In this document: positions 9,765-18,391 of the stretch, one piece after another | How positions within the stretch are numbered: position 1 is the stretch's first letter | Layout of the letters: every line of letters starts with the position of its first letter | NCBI GenBank assembly: GCA_900074745.1 | Contig: LT598468.1 | Span: forward strand, 62,001 to 126,000 | Length of the DNA stretch: 64,000 bases | Direction: 5' to 3' | DNA from: Lachancea mirantina | Lineage: Eukaryota; Ascomycota; Saccharomycetes; Saccharomycetales; Saccharomycetaceae | Notes under the pieces: model-generated | What the model was told of the DNA's origin: nothing | Database searches by the model: none | What the model saw: the letters and a program-made list of their open reading frames with translations, nothing else | Translations under genes and position numbers: made by a program

Positions 9765-12700
9765 TCAAGGGTTCTTTTTGGCAGCTTCCAAAGTACTGGG
9801 GCTAAACTCTCGTAGGATATTTCTGAGTTTTGGTCTCTTAATGGGTTTTGACAAAAAGCCATTCATTCCAGCATTTAGGCATTCCTTGATGTTACTGTCG
9901 TCTGCATAGGCCGTAAGCGCGACAATTGGGTGATCGTATTTTAGCTCCTGACGAATTTGCTTGGTGGCGGTCAGTCCATCAACCTTGGGCATTTGAACGT
10001 CCATGAATATCATATCATAAAAATCGTTCTCTTCTACTTGTTCCTTTACCTTCAAAAATGCCTCCTCTCCATCGCAGGCCAGATCAATCCTCGCTAACCC
10101 TTCGAGGTTCAACATTCTCTTGATGACTTCTTGGTTAACGTTATTGTCCTCAGCAACCAAAATTTTACCTTCATTCCTTGACGTCTGGAGCGTTGTGACG
10201 TTACGAGAAGACTGAGCGGTACCTGTGCTTTGCAAGAAGGGTCTATCGACCCTGACGCTTCCCATGCTGAGATCGCTTCCGGAAATATTATTATTTTCGC
10301 AGGAGCTCTCAGATTCGTTTGCTGTGCTTCTCAAACGCGGTTTCTTGCTCGCCTTTGACACCTTAAATTTGACCTTCCTGTTCTTTTTACTATGGGGATT
10401 AAACTCATCTTCAAAGGGAGCTTCAACATCATCGAATGAAATTTCTCGTACTTGAGTTAAGGGTAGGGTGAACGTAAACTTGCTTCCTACTCCGACTGTC
10501 GATTCCAGCTCCATTGTCCCCTTCATCATGGCAGCCAGCTGCCTACAAATAGAGAGTCCAAGTCCGGTTCCACCGTATTGGCGCGATAAAGTTTGATCAC
10601 CCTGAACAAAAGGCTCAAAAACACTTTCTTGAAGACTTGTGTCGATCCCAGGACCTGTATCCTCAACTTCCATAGTTATGACCCAAGTTTTGGGATGCTC
10701 GAGTTTGGAATCCTCATTAGAGTCACCATTGTCATCATCCGAGAAGCTTTTGCGAAACTGGGAATAAAAAATTGCGTTGTCGTATGAGCTTGTGGTACTC
10801 GAATCTAACGATTCTTGAATCGATTTCTCATCACTAGACCCGTCTGAAAAGTTGGCTTTCTTGGCTAATTCCTGGGGAGAGCTTTGAGCACTTTCAGAGG
10901 ACGAAGAATGGTCAGAGGAGCCAACCCTTTCTTCTTGCTTTCCATCAGCGTTCCCTTCTTTCTGTTCAATAGTCGGGAAAGGCTCCGATTCTATCATGTC
11001 ATGTGGCGTTGTTCCATCTCCTAAACAAACTTCGCAGCGATTGGATTTCTCGCTCCGTTCCTTGTCATATTCACCCAGTAGTTTAAAGCGAACATTGACT
11101 TCACCATCAACTGGCGTAAATTTCAATGCATTGGAAACCAAATTCATCATAATTTGTATTATTCGATTAGAATCTCCCCAGAGACCCATACTTCTAAGCA
11201 TATTTGGCTCTATCGTGATGCTTAGCTTAACATGTTGATCCTTCGCCAGTTTTCCGAAGATAGATTTGACTTGCAGAGCGACATCCAAAATTGAGAAGTT
11301 TCTTTCCTCCAATTTCGTCCTCTTCAAAACATTTTTCGAGAAGGTTAAAAGCTCAGTCAGAATGTGAAGCAGAAGTTCTCCTGACCTGAATATCAATTTT
11401 AGACTGTTTTTCAACTTTTGAGGATCATCCTCTGCCATTGCAATAGCTGTCATTCCCAAAATACCGTTTAACGGAGTTCTAAGCTCATGCGATATGTTGG
11501 CAATGAATACTGTTTTCGCCTCATTCGCAGCTTCAGCTTCCACCTTCGCGGCCTCCAACTGTTTTGTCCTCGCACGCACCCGATCTTCCAATAAAGTGTA
11601 GTACCGGTCGAGTTCATCAGCCATGGTATTGAATGTGTCAGTTAATTCGGAAAGCTCATCAGAAAAAAACCTTCGGTATACGGGAACCCGCGCATCTATC
11701 ATCAGACTCGTTGGAATCATATAGCGATCAGATCTCTCCGAAGCTGTTTCGCTATGAAAGGAATTTCGAGCTGAGTTCCCTACCAAATGATTCGAGCGAT
11801 CGAGTTTAGTTTCTCCAGCAGATGCATCACCTTTCTCCGGAGAGCCATTTCCCGCGGTTCGCTCAACATAGGAATTTGCTAAAAGCTTGTCGTTACGCAG
11901 GCGGAAAGCAGACCCAAATGAACCCACGGTGCTCGAACGTTTGTGGCTTGAATCTGATCGACTTATAGAGGCGCTATTGTTATCCGACCGTAAACCCCTG
12001 CCAGCTGTGATAATCTCCGTGGCTTTTTGAAGCCTGACAATGGGCTGAACGGCCCAATGAGCCAAGGGAAAAGTCGCTAAACACACAACAGCTGCGATCC
12101 CGATAACCGTTCCGGCAATAATCTTGGTCAATTTTGTAGAGGGAGACAGAAAGACATTTGCCGGTTGAGAAACGATCGCTACCCACGCAACAAAACTGAA
12201 AGTACAACGCGAGTAACCCATTGCCACCCTCCTGCCCAAAAATTCTGTGTTATCTAGTGTTCCTCCTTTGCCTTCCAAGAGCGCGTCCTCTGTAAAACTG
12301 CCGTTGGTCATTGGGAAGACGTAACTTGTCACATATGTCTGCGTGCCGTAAGGTGGAAAGACGAGATGGAAGCCGGCAAGTTTCCCCTCGCGGTAAGACG
12401 TAGAGATTATGGTGACGTACGATTTGTCCAACGCCGTGGTATCATTAAAGACCGCTTTCAATCCTTCCGCAGACATTACCACTGTTAAGTAGCCGTAAAT
12501 CCTTGAATCAGACAGAATGATGGAAGGGTTAGCGAGAATGGGTAGTGACATTGACATCAAATAAACGGAGCCATTCAGAACCGGGTCCGTCAGCATCCCG
12601 GACGACTCTAAGGACGACGGTAGAGAATCATTAGTTGACAGAGGGAAAAGCTGTTCAAGGACGTCAGGCGGTATCGCATTTCCGGAGTTATTATTGGTAG

Positions 12701-13136
12701 AAAAGAGAACTTCTTTGAAGCTTGAATCATACAGTTTTGCAGCTGAAAATAGGTCCGAAGACCCTAGGAATTTGTCCACCACCGTAGAAGAATCTGAAAA
12801 GTCTTCTTCCGTGACGTTACCTGCCAAGTACTGCGTGAGTGCATTTTGCAATGTGCCTCGTGTCGCAAGCCAGTAACATTGATAGTACAGACTTTTCAAA
12901 GTTTGATCAATTTGTGACGCCTTAAGCTGGGCTGCGACATACAAACGCTCGCCTCTTAGAGACTTGAAGTTTGAAGAGAAGTACACTCCTGTTATCACTG
13001 CAAGTACGATCAAAGACAAAAGCGCCACAACACATACTAATGCCGTTAGTTGGGCTCTGATACTAATATCTAAGGGAGCTTCAACAAAGTTTCTGACATG
13101 CGTCAGGGACCATTTCCTTCGAAGCCAGGGAAGCAT
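9765..13136 (-). CDS. SLN1: Osmosensing hybrid histidine kinase Sln1
   Basis: Sln1 is the plasma-membrane sensor that phosphorylates Ypd1 and thereby holds the HOG MAP-kinase pathway off at normal turgor. The 1123-residue protein has TM1 at about 28-52, a large extracellular domain with several N-x-S/T sites, TM2 at about 337-357, a linker and coiled coil, then the H-box NISHELRTPLNG with phospho-accepting H550. N and G boxes follow (NRIIQIMMNLVSNALKF, DTGPGI, GGTGLGLSICRQLA). The receiver domain ends the protein, with acceptor D1046 in FMDVQMPK. All catalytic boxes are intact. Similarity to yeast Sln1 is high outside a serine-rich insert between the N and G boxes. The gene lies between RPL40 and ATG32, as in S. 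cerevisiae chromosome IX. Confidence 0.98.
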   Translation of the reverse strand: MLPWLRRKWSLTHVRNFVEAPLDISIRAQLTALVCVVALLSLIVLAVITGVYFSSNFKSLRGERLYVAAQLKASQIDQTLKSLYYQCYWLATRGTLQNALTQYLAGNVTEEDFSDSSTVVDKFLGSSDLFSAAKLYDSSFKEVLFSTNNNSGNAIPPDVLEQLFPLSTNDSLPSSLESSGMLTDPVLNGSVYLMSMSLPILANPSIILSDSRIYGYLTVVMSAEGLKAVFNDTTALDKSYVTIISTSYREGKLAGFHLVFPPYGTQTYVTSYVFPMTNGSFTEDALLEGKGGTLDNTEFLGRRVAMGYSRCTFSFVAWVAIVSQPANVFLSPSTKLTKIIAGTVIGIAAVVCLATFPLAHWAVQPIVRLQKATEIITAGRGLRSDNNSASISRSDSSHKRSSTVGSFGSAFRLRNDKLLANSYVERTAGNGSPEKGDASAGETKLDRSNHLVGNSARNSFHSETASERSDRYMIPTSLMIDARVPVYRRFFSDELSELTDTFNTMADELDRYYTLLEDRVRARTKQLEAAKVEAEAANEAKTVFIANISHELRTPLNGILGMTAIAMAEDDPQKLKNSLKLIFRSGELLLHILTELLTFSKNVLKRTKLEERNFSILDVALQVKSIFGKLAKDQHVKLSITIEPNMLRSMGLWGDSNRIIQIMMNLVSNALKFTPVDGEVNVRFKLLGEYDKERSEKSNRCEVCLGDGTTPHDMIESEPFPTIEQKEGNADGKQEERVGSSDHSSSSESAQSSPQELAKKANFSDGSSDEKSIQESLDSSTTSSYDNAIFYSQFRKSFSDDDNGDSNEDSKLEHPKTWVITMEVEDTGPGIDTSLQESVFEPFVQGDQTLSRQYGGTGLGLSICRQLAAMMKGTMELESTVGVGSKFTFTLPLTQVREISFDDVEAPFEDEFNPHSKKNRKVKFKVSKASKKPRLRSTANESESSCENNNISGSDLSMGSVRVDRPFLQSTGTAQSSRNVTTLQTSRNEGKILVAEDNNVNQEVIKRMLNLEGLARIDLACDGEEAFLKVKEQVEENDFYDMIFMDVQMPKVDGLTATKQIRQELKYDHPIVALTAYADDSNIKECLNAGMNGFLSKPIKRPKLRNILREFSPSTLEAAKKNP

Positions 13137-13416
13137 TCCTAGCCCAAGCTGAGTCCAAATATAATGATCAACAAGTAATGGAAATGTCTTCCCGCTAATA
13201 GTTTATCGTCTCGTTGTTTCAACGTTTTTCGCGTTTCCGTGTATTCCATGAGATGTCTTCATTTTTTTCATCAATGGGTTTCCTTGATTAAAACGATGAG
13301 AGGGAACCGTGTGAACCAAAAAACGAATACTTCTTCACTACTAATATTGACAAACCACTTTATAAACCTGAGGATCTACTACACATGCGTGACGTTATAA
13401 TGTAGAGTAGCTCAAA

Positions 13417-14817
13417 TCAGATCAGCACAAGATCTAGAGATGCAACACCTGGAACGGTGCCGTCCAAATCATCTGGTAGCCACTCTTTGCTGATACGGTG
13501 CATCCAAGTGACAACGGGTAGTTGGGCGTTGATAGCCTCTTTTAATGACATGGAAACATTTCGAAGGGCAGCTTTCATCATATAAACGAGTTTGCGCCAG
13601 TATTTTTCGAGCGCTCCATCTGGTGAGCGGGAAAAATGATGATCGTCAGTACAGGTGAATTCGTCGACGGATACCAAAGAGCCTTCGCCAGATGACCTGC
13701 TGGAAGAGAAAATGCAGGACATGCAGTACCCTATGCCTACACCGACGGTCAAAGATATGCTCCAGAAGATCCATGGGCTTAAATGAGGCGTGGATCTTTT
13801 CCTGTACGATTTTTTGCGCTTTGATACAGCCGTAGACCCCACTTCGGTTTCATACCCGGAGTCCGCTTCGCGACTCAGACTGTGAAGGTGTTTGAGTAGG
13901 TCATGAACCTCTCTGTGGTCGGACATTACTATGAGCGCATGAATTTGACGTATGCGGTTTTTCCGTGCATGCGCTTTGAGAATGCTAGCTATCTGGTGCT
14001 GCTGACCGCGCTGGCACACCGGAATGACGTTTCTGTTGAAATGCGTAACATTCTCTAGGAGAGCAGGAGCAGTTTGGACGTCTTGAAAGACGATCATGAC
14101 CGCGCTGTAGTTTCGCAAGTTGGCGTTCTCTAGATGTTCGTAGTCGCCCACCTCGAACATTTTTTGATACGAGCGCGGGAATCCGTTGTAGAACTTGCGC
14201 GCCGGCCTGCCCACTACTACTATGCAAAACTTTTGAGATTTCTGGACCAGTGAGAGCTTTGGCATTACGAAGGAATTGGATGAATTCGCAAGGCTTACAG
14301 TCACTGTTTCGTTGTCGTTGTCCGCGTCCGCGCCGATTCCAGGGTCTCTGGGCTTATTGGAGTACGCAAGTGACGACCGTTCGGACGAATGCAGCGCAGA
14401 TCCTGGAAACACAAAATGGTTGGGCGATGGCGAATACTGTAGCTCCGGCTCGTCCTCTGACGTGTCCGACGACGATAAAATGCCTGCGTGTTGTGTGGCC
14501 TGATTCTCACCGAAAACGTTCAGAATGGAATAGTCCGTGTGGCGGATAGACTGCCACGAGTCCGAAATGCTGCGATGCAGCATTTCGGGCGAAATTTGAA
14601 GTGCTTTCTGGGGTTTATCAACGGTCAAGATCTGGGATGGCGCCTGGCGATCCTGGTCCTGTGAGTGGGCCACGTCATCGCTTTCTTGCTCCAACAGCTG
14701 CAAAACTGACAGATGTGGGTCGAGAATGCTTGTACGTTGCGCCACTGTGTTTTCACAGGACGAAAACGCGTCCTGCGCGTTGTTGCTGGTGTGCTGCTTT
14801 TCCACGTACTTGCTCAT
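13417..14817 (-). CDS. ATG32: Mitophagy receptor Atg32
   Basis: Atg32 is a mitochondrial outer-membrane receptor that recruits Atg8 and Atg11 to mitochondria during mitophagy. In this 466-residue protein I see the conserved LDPHLSVLQLL block (31-42), an Atg8-interacting WQSI (88-91), and the acidic serine cluster ILSSSDTSEDE (113-123). That cluster corresponds to the casein kinase 2 sites that allow Atg11 binding in S. cerevisiae. The central domain starts at NSFVMPKLSL. One transmembrane helix lies at about 348-370 and is followed by the intermembrane-space tail. It is about 60 residues shorter than the S. cerevisiae protein, mainly in linkers. The position next to SLN1 is conserved. Confidence 0.95.
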   Translation of the reverse strand: MSKYVEKQHTSNNAQDAFSSCENTVAQRTSILDPHLSVLQLLEQESDDVAHSQDQDRQAPSQILTVDKPQKALQISPEMLHRSISDSWQSIRHTDYSILNVFGENQATQHAGILSSSDTSEDEPELQYSPSPNHFVFPGSALHSSERSSLAYSNKPRDPGIGADADNDNETVTVSLANSSNSFVMPKLSLVQKSQKFCIVVVGRPARKFYNGFPRSYQKMFEVGDYEHLENANLRNYSAVMIVFQDVQTAPALLENVTHFNRNVIPVCQRGQQHQIASILKAHARKNRIRQIHALIVMSDHREVHDLLKHLHSLSREADSGYETEVGSTAVSKRKKSYRKRSTPHLSPWIFWSISLTVGVGIGYCMSCIFSSSRSSGEGSLVSVDEFTCTDDHHFSRSPDGALEKYWRKLVYMMKAALRNVSMSLKEAINAQLPVVTWMHRISKEWLPDDLDGTVPGVASLDLVLI

Positions 14818-15493
14818 CTGTCGCGGGCCGACGTTTCAAACAAAATGAATTCCCTGCGTTCTAATAAGTGGATATTGTGTATGCAAGCATCCACCTGGAG
14901 CTTACTGTGACGACGAGTGGTTAAAGAATCGCCCTTGATCCCTAAAATGCTCCTTAAGAACCAAAATTCGCTTGCTTTTTTCGCGCTTCAAATGGGGCAA
15001 CAACCAAACTCAGATGCCTAACTCTGTTTTTCTTGATTAAAGAAGCTCTATTTGCTTGCCTTAAAGCCCTCCTCCTGTTCCCTCTTTTCAGTTGCGATCC
15101 TTTTCTGGTTCTACTAACCAAGGGGGGAAGAGGTGTAACTCATCCCTTACAAAACAGCGTCAGATGAATGAAACTGGAGCTACCGGGGGTCGCTTAGGAC
15201 GACGATATGAACTATAAAATCACGTGAGATCTAATACAATATTCGTAATATGTGATGCGTGTATATGTGTTTTCTTACGAATAAATGCACGTGATTGTAT
15301 ATATCATTATGTACGGATTTATTCTTTTTCACGAAATATTCACCCCTCTATGGTTGCACATGATCTAGGAAATGTAACTGGTGAGTGAATCTAGAGTGAA
15401 CTCGTTTCCAGTACTAAGGTTGTTGATAAAACAGCAGAGGGAAACAGGCAAGAAGTAGCTAGTTGACCAGCAAAGAGCCATAATTGTCGGGCA
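14818..15493. promoter_or_regulatory. ATG32/VMA6 divergent intergenic region with two CACGTG sites
   Basis: The 676-bp gap separates two divergent genes. Palindromic CACGTG motifs at 15221-15226 (inside TCACGTGA) and 15288-15293 match the Cbf1/bHLH core and lie 200-270 bp upstream of VMA6. No coding sequence is evident. Binding is inferred only from the motif. Confidence 0.5.
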
Positions 15494-16537
15494 ATGGAAG
15501 GTGTCTTTTTCAACGTTAACGACGGGTACATCGAGGGTGTGGTCAGAGGGTACCGCAACGGGCTTCTCACGAGCAACCAATACCTTAATTTGACACAGTG
15601 CGACACGTTGGAAGATCTCAAATTGCAACTTTCGTCGACCGATTACGGTAATTTTCTTGCGGCTGTACCCGCGGACGCCCTCACGACGTCGATCATCCAG
15701 GAACAGGCCGCGGCCAAGCTGTACAGGGAATTTCAGTACATTCGGGACCAATCGAGCTCTGTGACGAAGCAGTTTTTGGACTATGTCACGTATGGGTACA
15801 TGATTGACAACGTCGCCCTCATGATCACGGGCACGATCCACGACCGCGACAAATCCGAGATTTTGGCGCGGTGTCATCCGCTTGGGTGGTTCGACACGTT
15901 GCCTACACTTTCGGTCGCTACAGACCTTGAGTCTCTGTACGACACGGTGTTGGTCGACACGCCGCTTGCACCATACTTCCGGGACTGTTTTGGCGCTGCA
16001 GACGAGCTAGATGACGTCAACATCGAGATTATCAGAAACAAGCTTTACAAGGCGTATCTGGCCGATTTTGCCAATTTCGTCAGCACCAAGATCGACGAGC
16101 CCGCGCGTGAAATCTTGCTCACGCTGCTTGAGTTCGAGGGAGACCGTAGAGCGATAAACATCTCTCTGAACTCACTGCAGAGCACCGACCTGATCAATGC
16201 AGACTTGAAGCGTGAACTGCTGCCCACATTGGGCAAACTTTATCCCGTGGCCACGGAGCAGTTGGCTGCCCACGGCACCGATTTCGAGTCCGTTAGGGGC
16301 ATTGTCGACACGGTATATGAGTACCGTGGAATCTTCGAGAACGGGAACCTAGAAGACCATTTCTACAAGATGGAGATGGAGCTGTGCAGAGACGGATTTA
16401 CGCAGCAGTTCACCGTCAGCTCCATATGGGCCTGGATGAAGTCACGAGAGCAGGAGGTGAGGAACATCACGTGGATCGCCGAATGCATCGCTCAAAACCA
16501 GAGAGAACGGATCAACAACTACATCTCTGTGTATTAG
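15494..16537 (+). CDS. VMA6: V-type H+-ATPase subunit d (Vma6)
   Basis: Subunit d sits on the membrane sector and couples the central rotor to the proteolipid ring of the vacuolar proton pump. The 347 residues match the family length and run collinear with yeast Vma6 from the start (MEGVFFNVNDGYIEGVVRGYRNGLL) to the end (QNQRERINNYISVY). The many YLDYVTYGYMIDN-type helices are typical of the subunit C/d fold. There is no signal peptide, as expected of a cytosolic peripheral subunit. Codon bias is strong, and long antisense ORFs inside it are a by-product of that bias. The orthologue is YLR447C, so a new synteny block begins here. Confidence 0.97.
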   Translation: MEGVFFNVNDGYIEGVVRGYRNGLLTSNQYLNLTQCDTLEDLKLQLSSTDYGNFLAAVPADALTTSIIQEQAAAKLYREFQYIRDQSSSVTKQFLDYVTYGYMIDNVALMITGTIHDRDKSEILARCHPLGWFDTLPTLSVATDLESLYDTVLVDTPLAPYFRDCFGAADELDDVNIEIIRNKLYKAYLADFANFVSTKIDEPAREILLTLLEFEGDRRAINISLNSLQSTDLINADLKRELLPTLGKLYPVATEQLAAHGTDFESVRGIVDTVYEYRGIFENGNLEDHFYKMEMELCRDGFTQQFTVSSIWAWMKSREQEVRNITWIAECIAQNQRERINNYISVY

Positions 16538-16722
16538 AGTGTCTACAAATAAACTCAGATTGGCTCCGCGACCCAGTTGTGTAGCAGCCCTTATTACGTA
16601 TTAGATATTTGAAAGGGTAGAACTACGATACGCTCGTCGTTCGTCGCTCTTCGTACAAGCAGAGATTGCGAAGGGTCTTTGTAAGTAAAGAAAGCCAAAT
16701 CTTAGCGCTGCTCGGGACGAAG

Positions 16723-17307
16723 ATGGACCAAAAACACGATGGTATGGCCCGCAATGTCGCTGGCGAAGACGATGAACAGTCTATAAGATTTAGTGTTTTA
16801 GATGTGCTACGCATGGCCGCAGGTCTTGTACTACTAATCGCAGTGATGCTAAAATTCGGTACTGGGTCATTTTTCCCGCGCTTTTCGGCCAAAAACACAT
16901 CGAGTTCAACTCATGAACAAGTTCCAGGACCCTACTGGGCTACTAAGTCGTTACCACTGCTGTTTTCCGCTTCAGAATTGGCACATTTCTCCGGGAGGGC
17001 CCCTAATGTCCCGATCTTACTGGGGATCAAAAGTCACGTGTTCGACGTTTCTTCACGTGCTTCCATGTATGGCCCACGTGGCCCATACTCCAAATTCGCA
17101 GGCTGTGACTGTTCGCGTGTGTTCAGTCATAGTATGTGGGATGTGCGTGGTATGCGAGAATCCTGTTCAGCAAGTCTTGACGCACTTTCGGGTCCAGAAC
17201 TCGAACGCGTGGACGAATGGCTACGGTTTTTCGAGAGAAAATATCCGCTTATAGGCTACATGCGTGAGCCGCATGAGACTCATGGAGAAATGCCTGTCTC
17301 GGTGTGA
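16723..17307 (+). CDS. Membrane-associated progesterone receptor (MAPR)-family cytochrome b5-like protein
   Basis: MAPR proteins bind heme through tyrosines and support sterol P450 enzymes (yeast Dap1, mammalian PGRMC1). The first in-frame ATG is at 16723 and gives 194 aa; the longer open frame starts at TTG. One hydrophobic anchor (about 26-45) is followed by a MAPR domain (about 78-178) carrying the diagnostic MYGPRGPYSKFAGCDCSR. Y116 and Y122 lie where PGRMC1 has its heme-ligating tyrosine and its partner. The end DEWLRFFERKYPLIG matches Dap1 DEWQEHFENKYPCIG. S. cerevisiae DAP1 is elsewhere and no equivalent lies next to VMA6, so this is probably an additional paralogue. Three CACGTG hexamers fall within 46 bp of the coding sequence. 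Confidence 0.8.
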   Translation: MDQKHDGMARNVAGEDDEQSIRFSVLDVLRMAAGLVLLIAVMLKFGTGSFFPRFSAKNTSSSTHEQVPGPYWATKSLPLLFSASELAHFSGRAPNVPILLGIKSHVFDVSSRASMYGPRGPYSKFAGCDCSRVFSHSMWDVRGMRESCSASLDALSGPELERVDEWLRFFERKYPLIGYMREPHETHGEMPVSV

Positions 17308-17591
17308 CTTGGCGTATTCCCGTCACAATGCTAAATCCATAGTCACGTGTTGAAGTGGTCCGTCACGTGATTTTTCTCCTTTGCATTTTATGTAAGCAGC
17401 ACAGCCGCGCCGAAATGTGTCAAAAACTGGACAGGCTCGAAAGACGAGACATATAGAGAATCGATTTTACGTCAAAAACAGTAAATCGAAATACAGAAAT
17501 TATCATACAAGCCTTAAAGTCTCTATAGATTCCCCAATATTATGTAAGTATTTTGTCAGTCTTCTGTTTCATTGATCCTGTGAAGTTCAAC

Positions 17592-17694
17592 ATGACTCGA
17601 GGATGACTCGAGGATGACTCGCGGATGACTCGCGGATGACTCGCAACGTGACTAGCAACATGACTCTCAACATAGCTCTCAACATGACTTTGGG
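17592..17694. repeat. Tandem minisatellite of 11-12-nt units carrying TGACTC
   Basis: Nine consecutive units are visible: ATGACTCGAGG twice, ATGACTCGCGG twice, then four 12-nt units ending CAAC or similar and a last partial copy. Six units keep an exact TGACTC, the core half-site of the Gcn4/AP-1 target TGACTCA; the base after it is mostly G, not A. The array is about 700 bp before the first transporter ATG. The repeat is plain from the sequence; a regulatory role is inference. Confidence 0.85.
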
Positions 17695-18304
17695 CATTCC
17701 CGTTCTATGTGTCGTGTAGTTGAGCGTTATCGGGCGCCTCGCATATTCTAACGAGTTAACCCCGAGCAAAACGGGATTTCAAGATTCAGAGGACATCTAC
17801 CAGGCTCGCCTACAAGCAAGGAAACTGAGAATCTTCCTTGTGCAGTGCTACAACGCCTCGAGCAATCAGGTTGGCCCCAACCATACTAATATATTAAGTC
17901 CAACAGGAAAATTTCATAGCACGTACTGTTTTGGAAGAAAGCGTCACAGACGCGGCTGAAGGTTGAAGGTTTCGCGAGCAAACATATCAAGCCAGTGTAG
18001 GTTAGGGCCACAGACCAGGACGTAGTAGTAGTCATAATCAAGGCTGGTGTATCCGAGGCCCAGTCACGCTTGGTTAAAGTAAGCAACGTTTAAACAATTT
18101 CTTTGGACCCTTCATGACCTCTAATTTGTTGTCTGTGACTCTGTGAGTTCTACGTGACTGTCAACTGATGCTTAAATTTCGATGGCGGCAGCTCTCTCCT
18201 ACATGATACTCAGACGCACCCACAGTGCATTTAACTAAGATTCTCAAACTTGAATACAGTTATAGCGCAGGCTAAAAATTGTTGAATCCCGTGCGAACAG
18301 TGCA

Positions 18305-18312
18305 TATATAAA
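18305..18312 (+). promoter_or_regulatory. TATA box of first peptide transporter
   Basis: TATATAAA, 80 bp upstream of the ATG at 18392. The second transporter has the same octamer at nearly the same distance, so the core promoter was duplicated with the gene. Confidence 0.7.
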
Positions 18313-18391
18313 TACAAGCCACTGGGCTGAAGTCTTGCGAATGGTACATCTCCCTGCCTCTTTACTTTAGCATTTTCCTTCCCAAGTGCGG

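Larger units (their letters stand above)
17308..18391. promoter_or_regulatory. 1.1-kb region upstream of the first peptide transporter
   Basis: Two CACGTG motifs (17344-17349, 17364-17369) follow the MAPR stop codon. A tandem TGACTC array is at 17592-17694 (listed separately). Another TGACTC lies near 18134. A TATA element is at 18305. No open frame here looks coding. Confidence 0.5.

Noticed and set aside
15365-15877. 170-codon antisense ORF overlapping VMA6
   Set aside because: It lies opposite a well-supported, strongly codon-biased gene; such shadows are expected and the protein resembles nothing.
17592-17694. CRISPR-like array
   Set aside because: The units are contiguous 11-12-nt repeats without spacers, and the genome is eukaryotic; this is a minisatellite.
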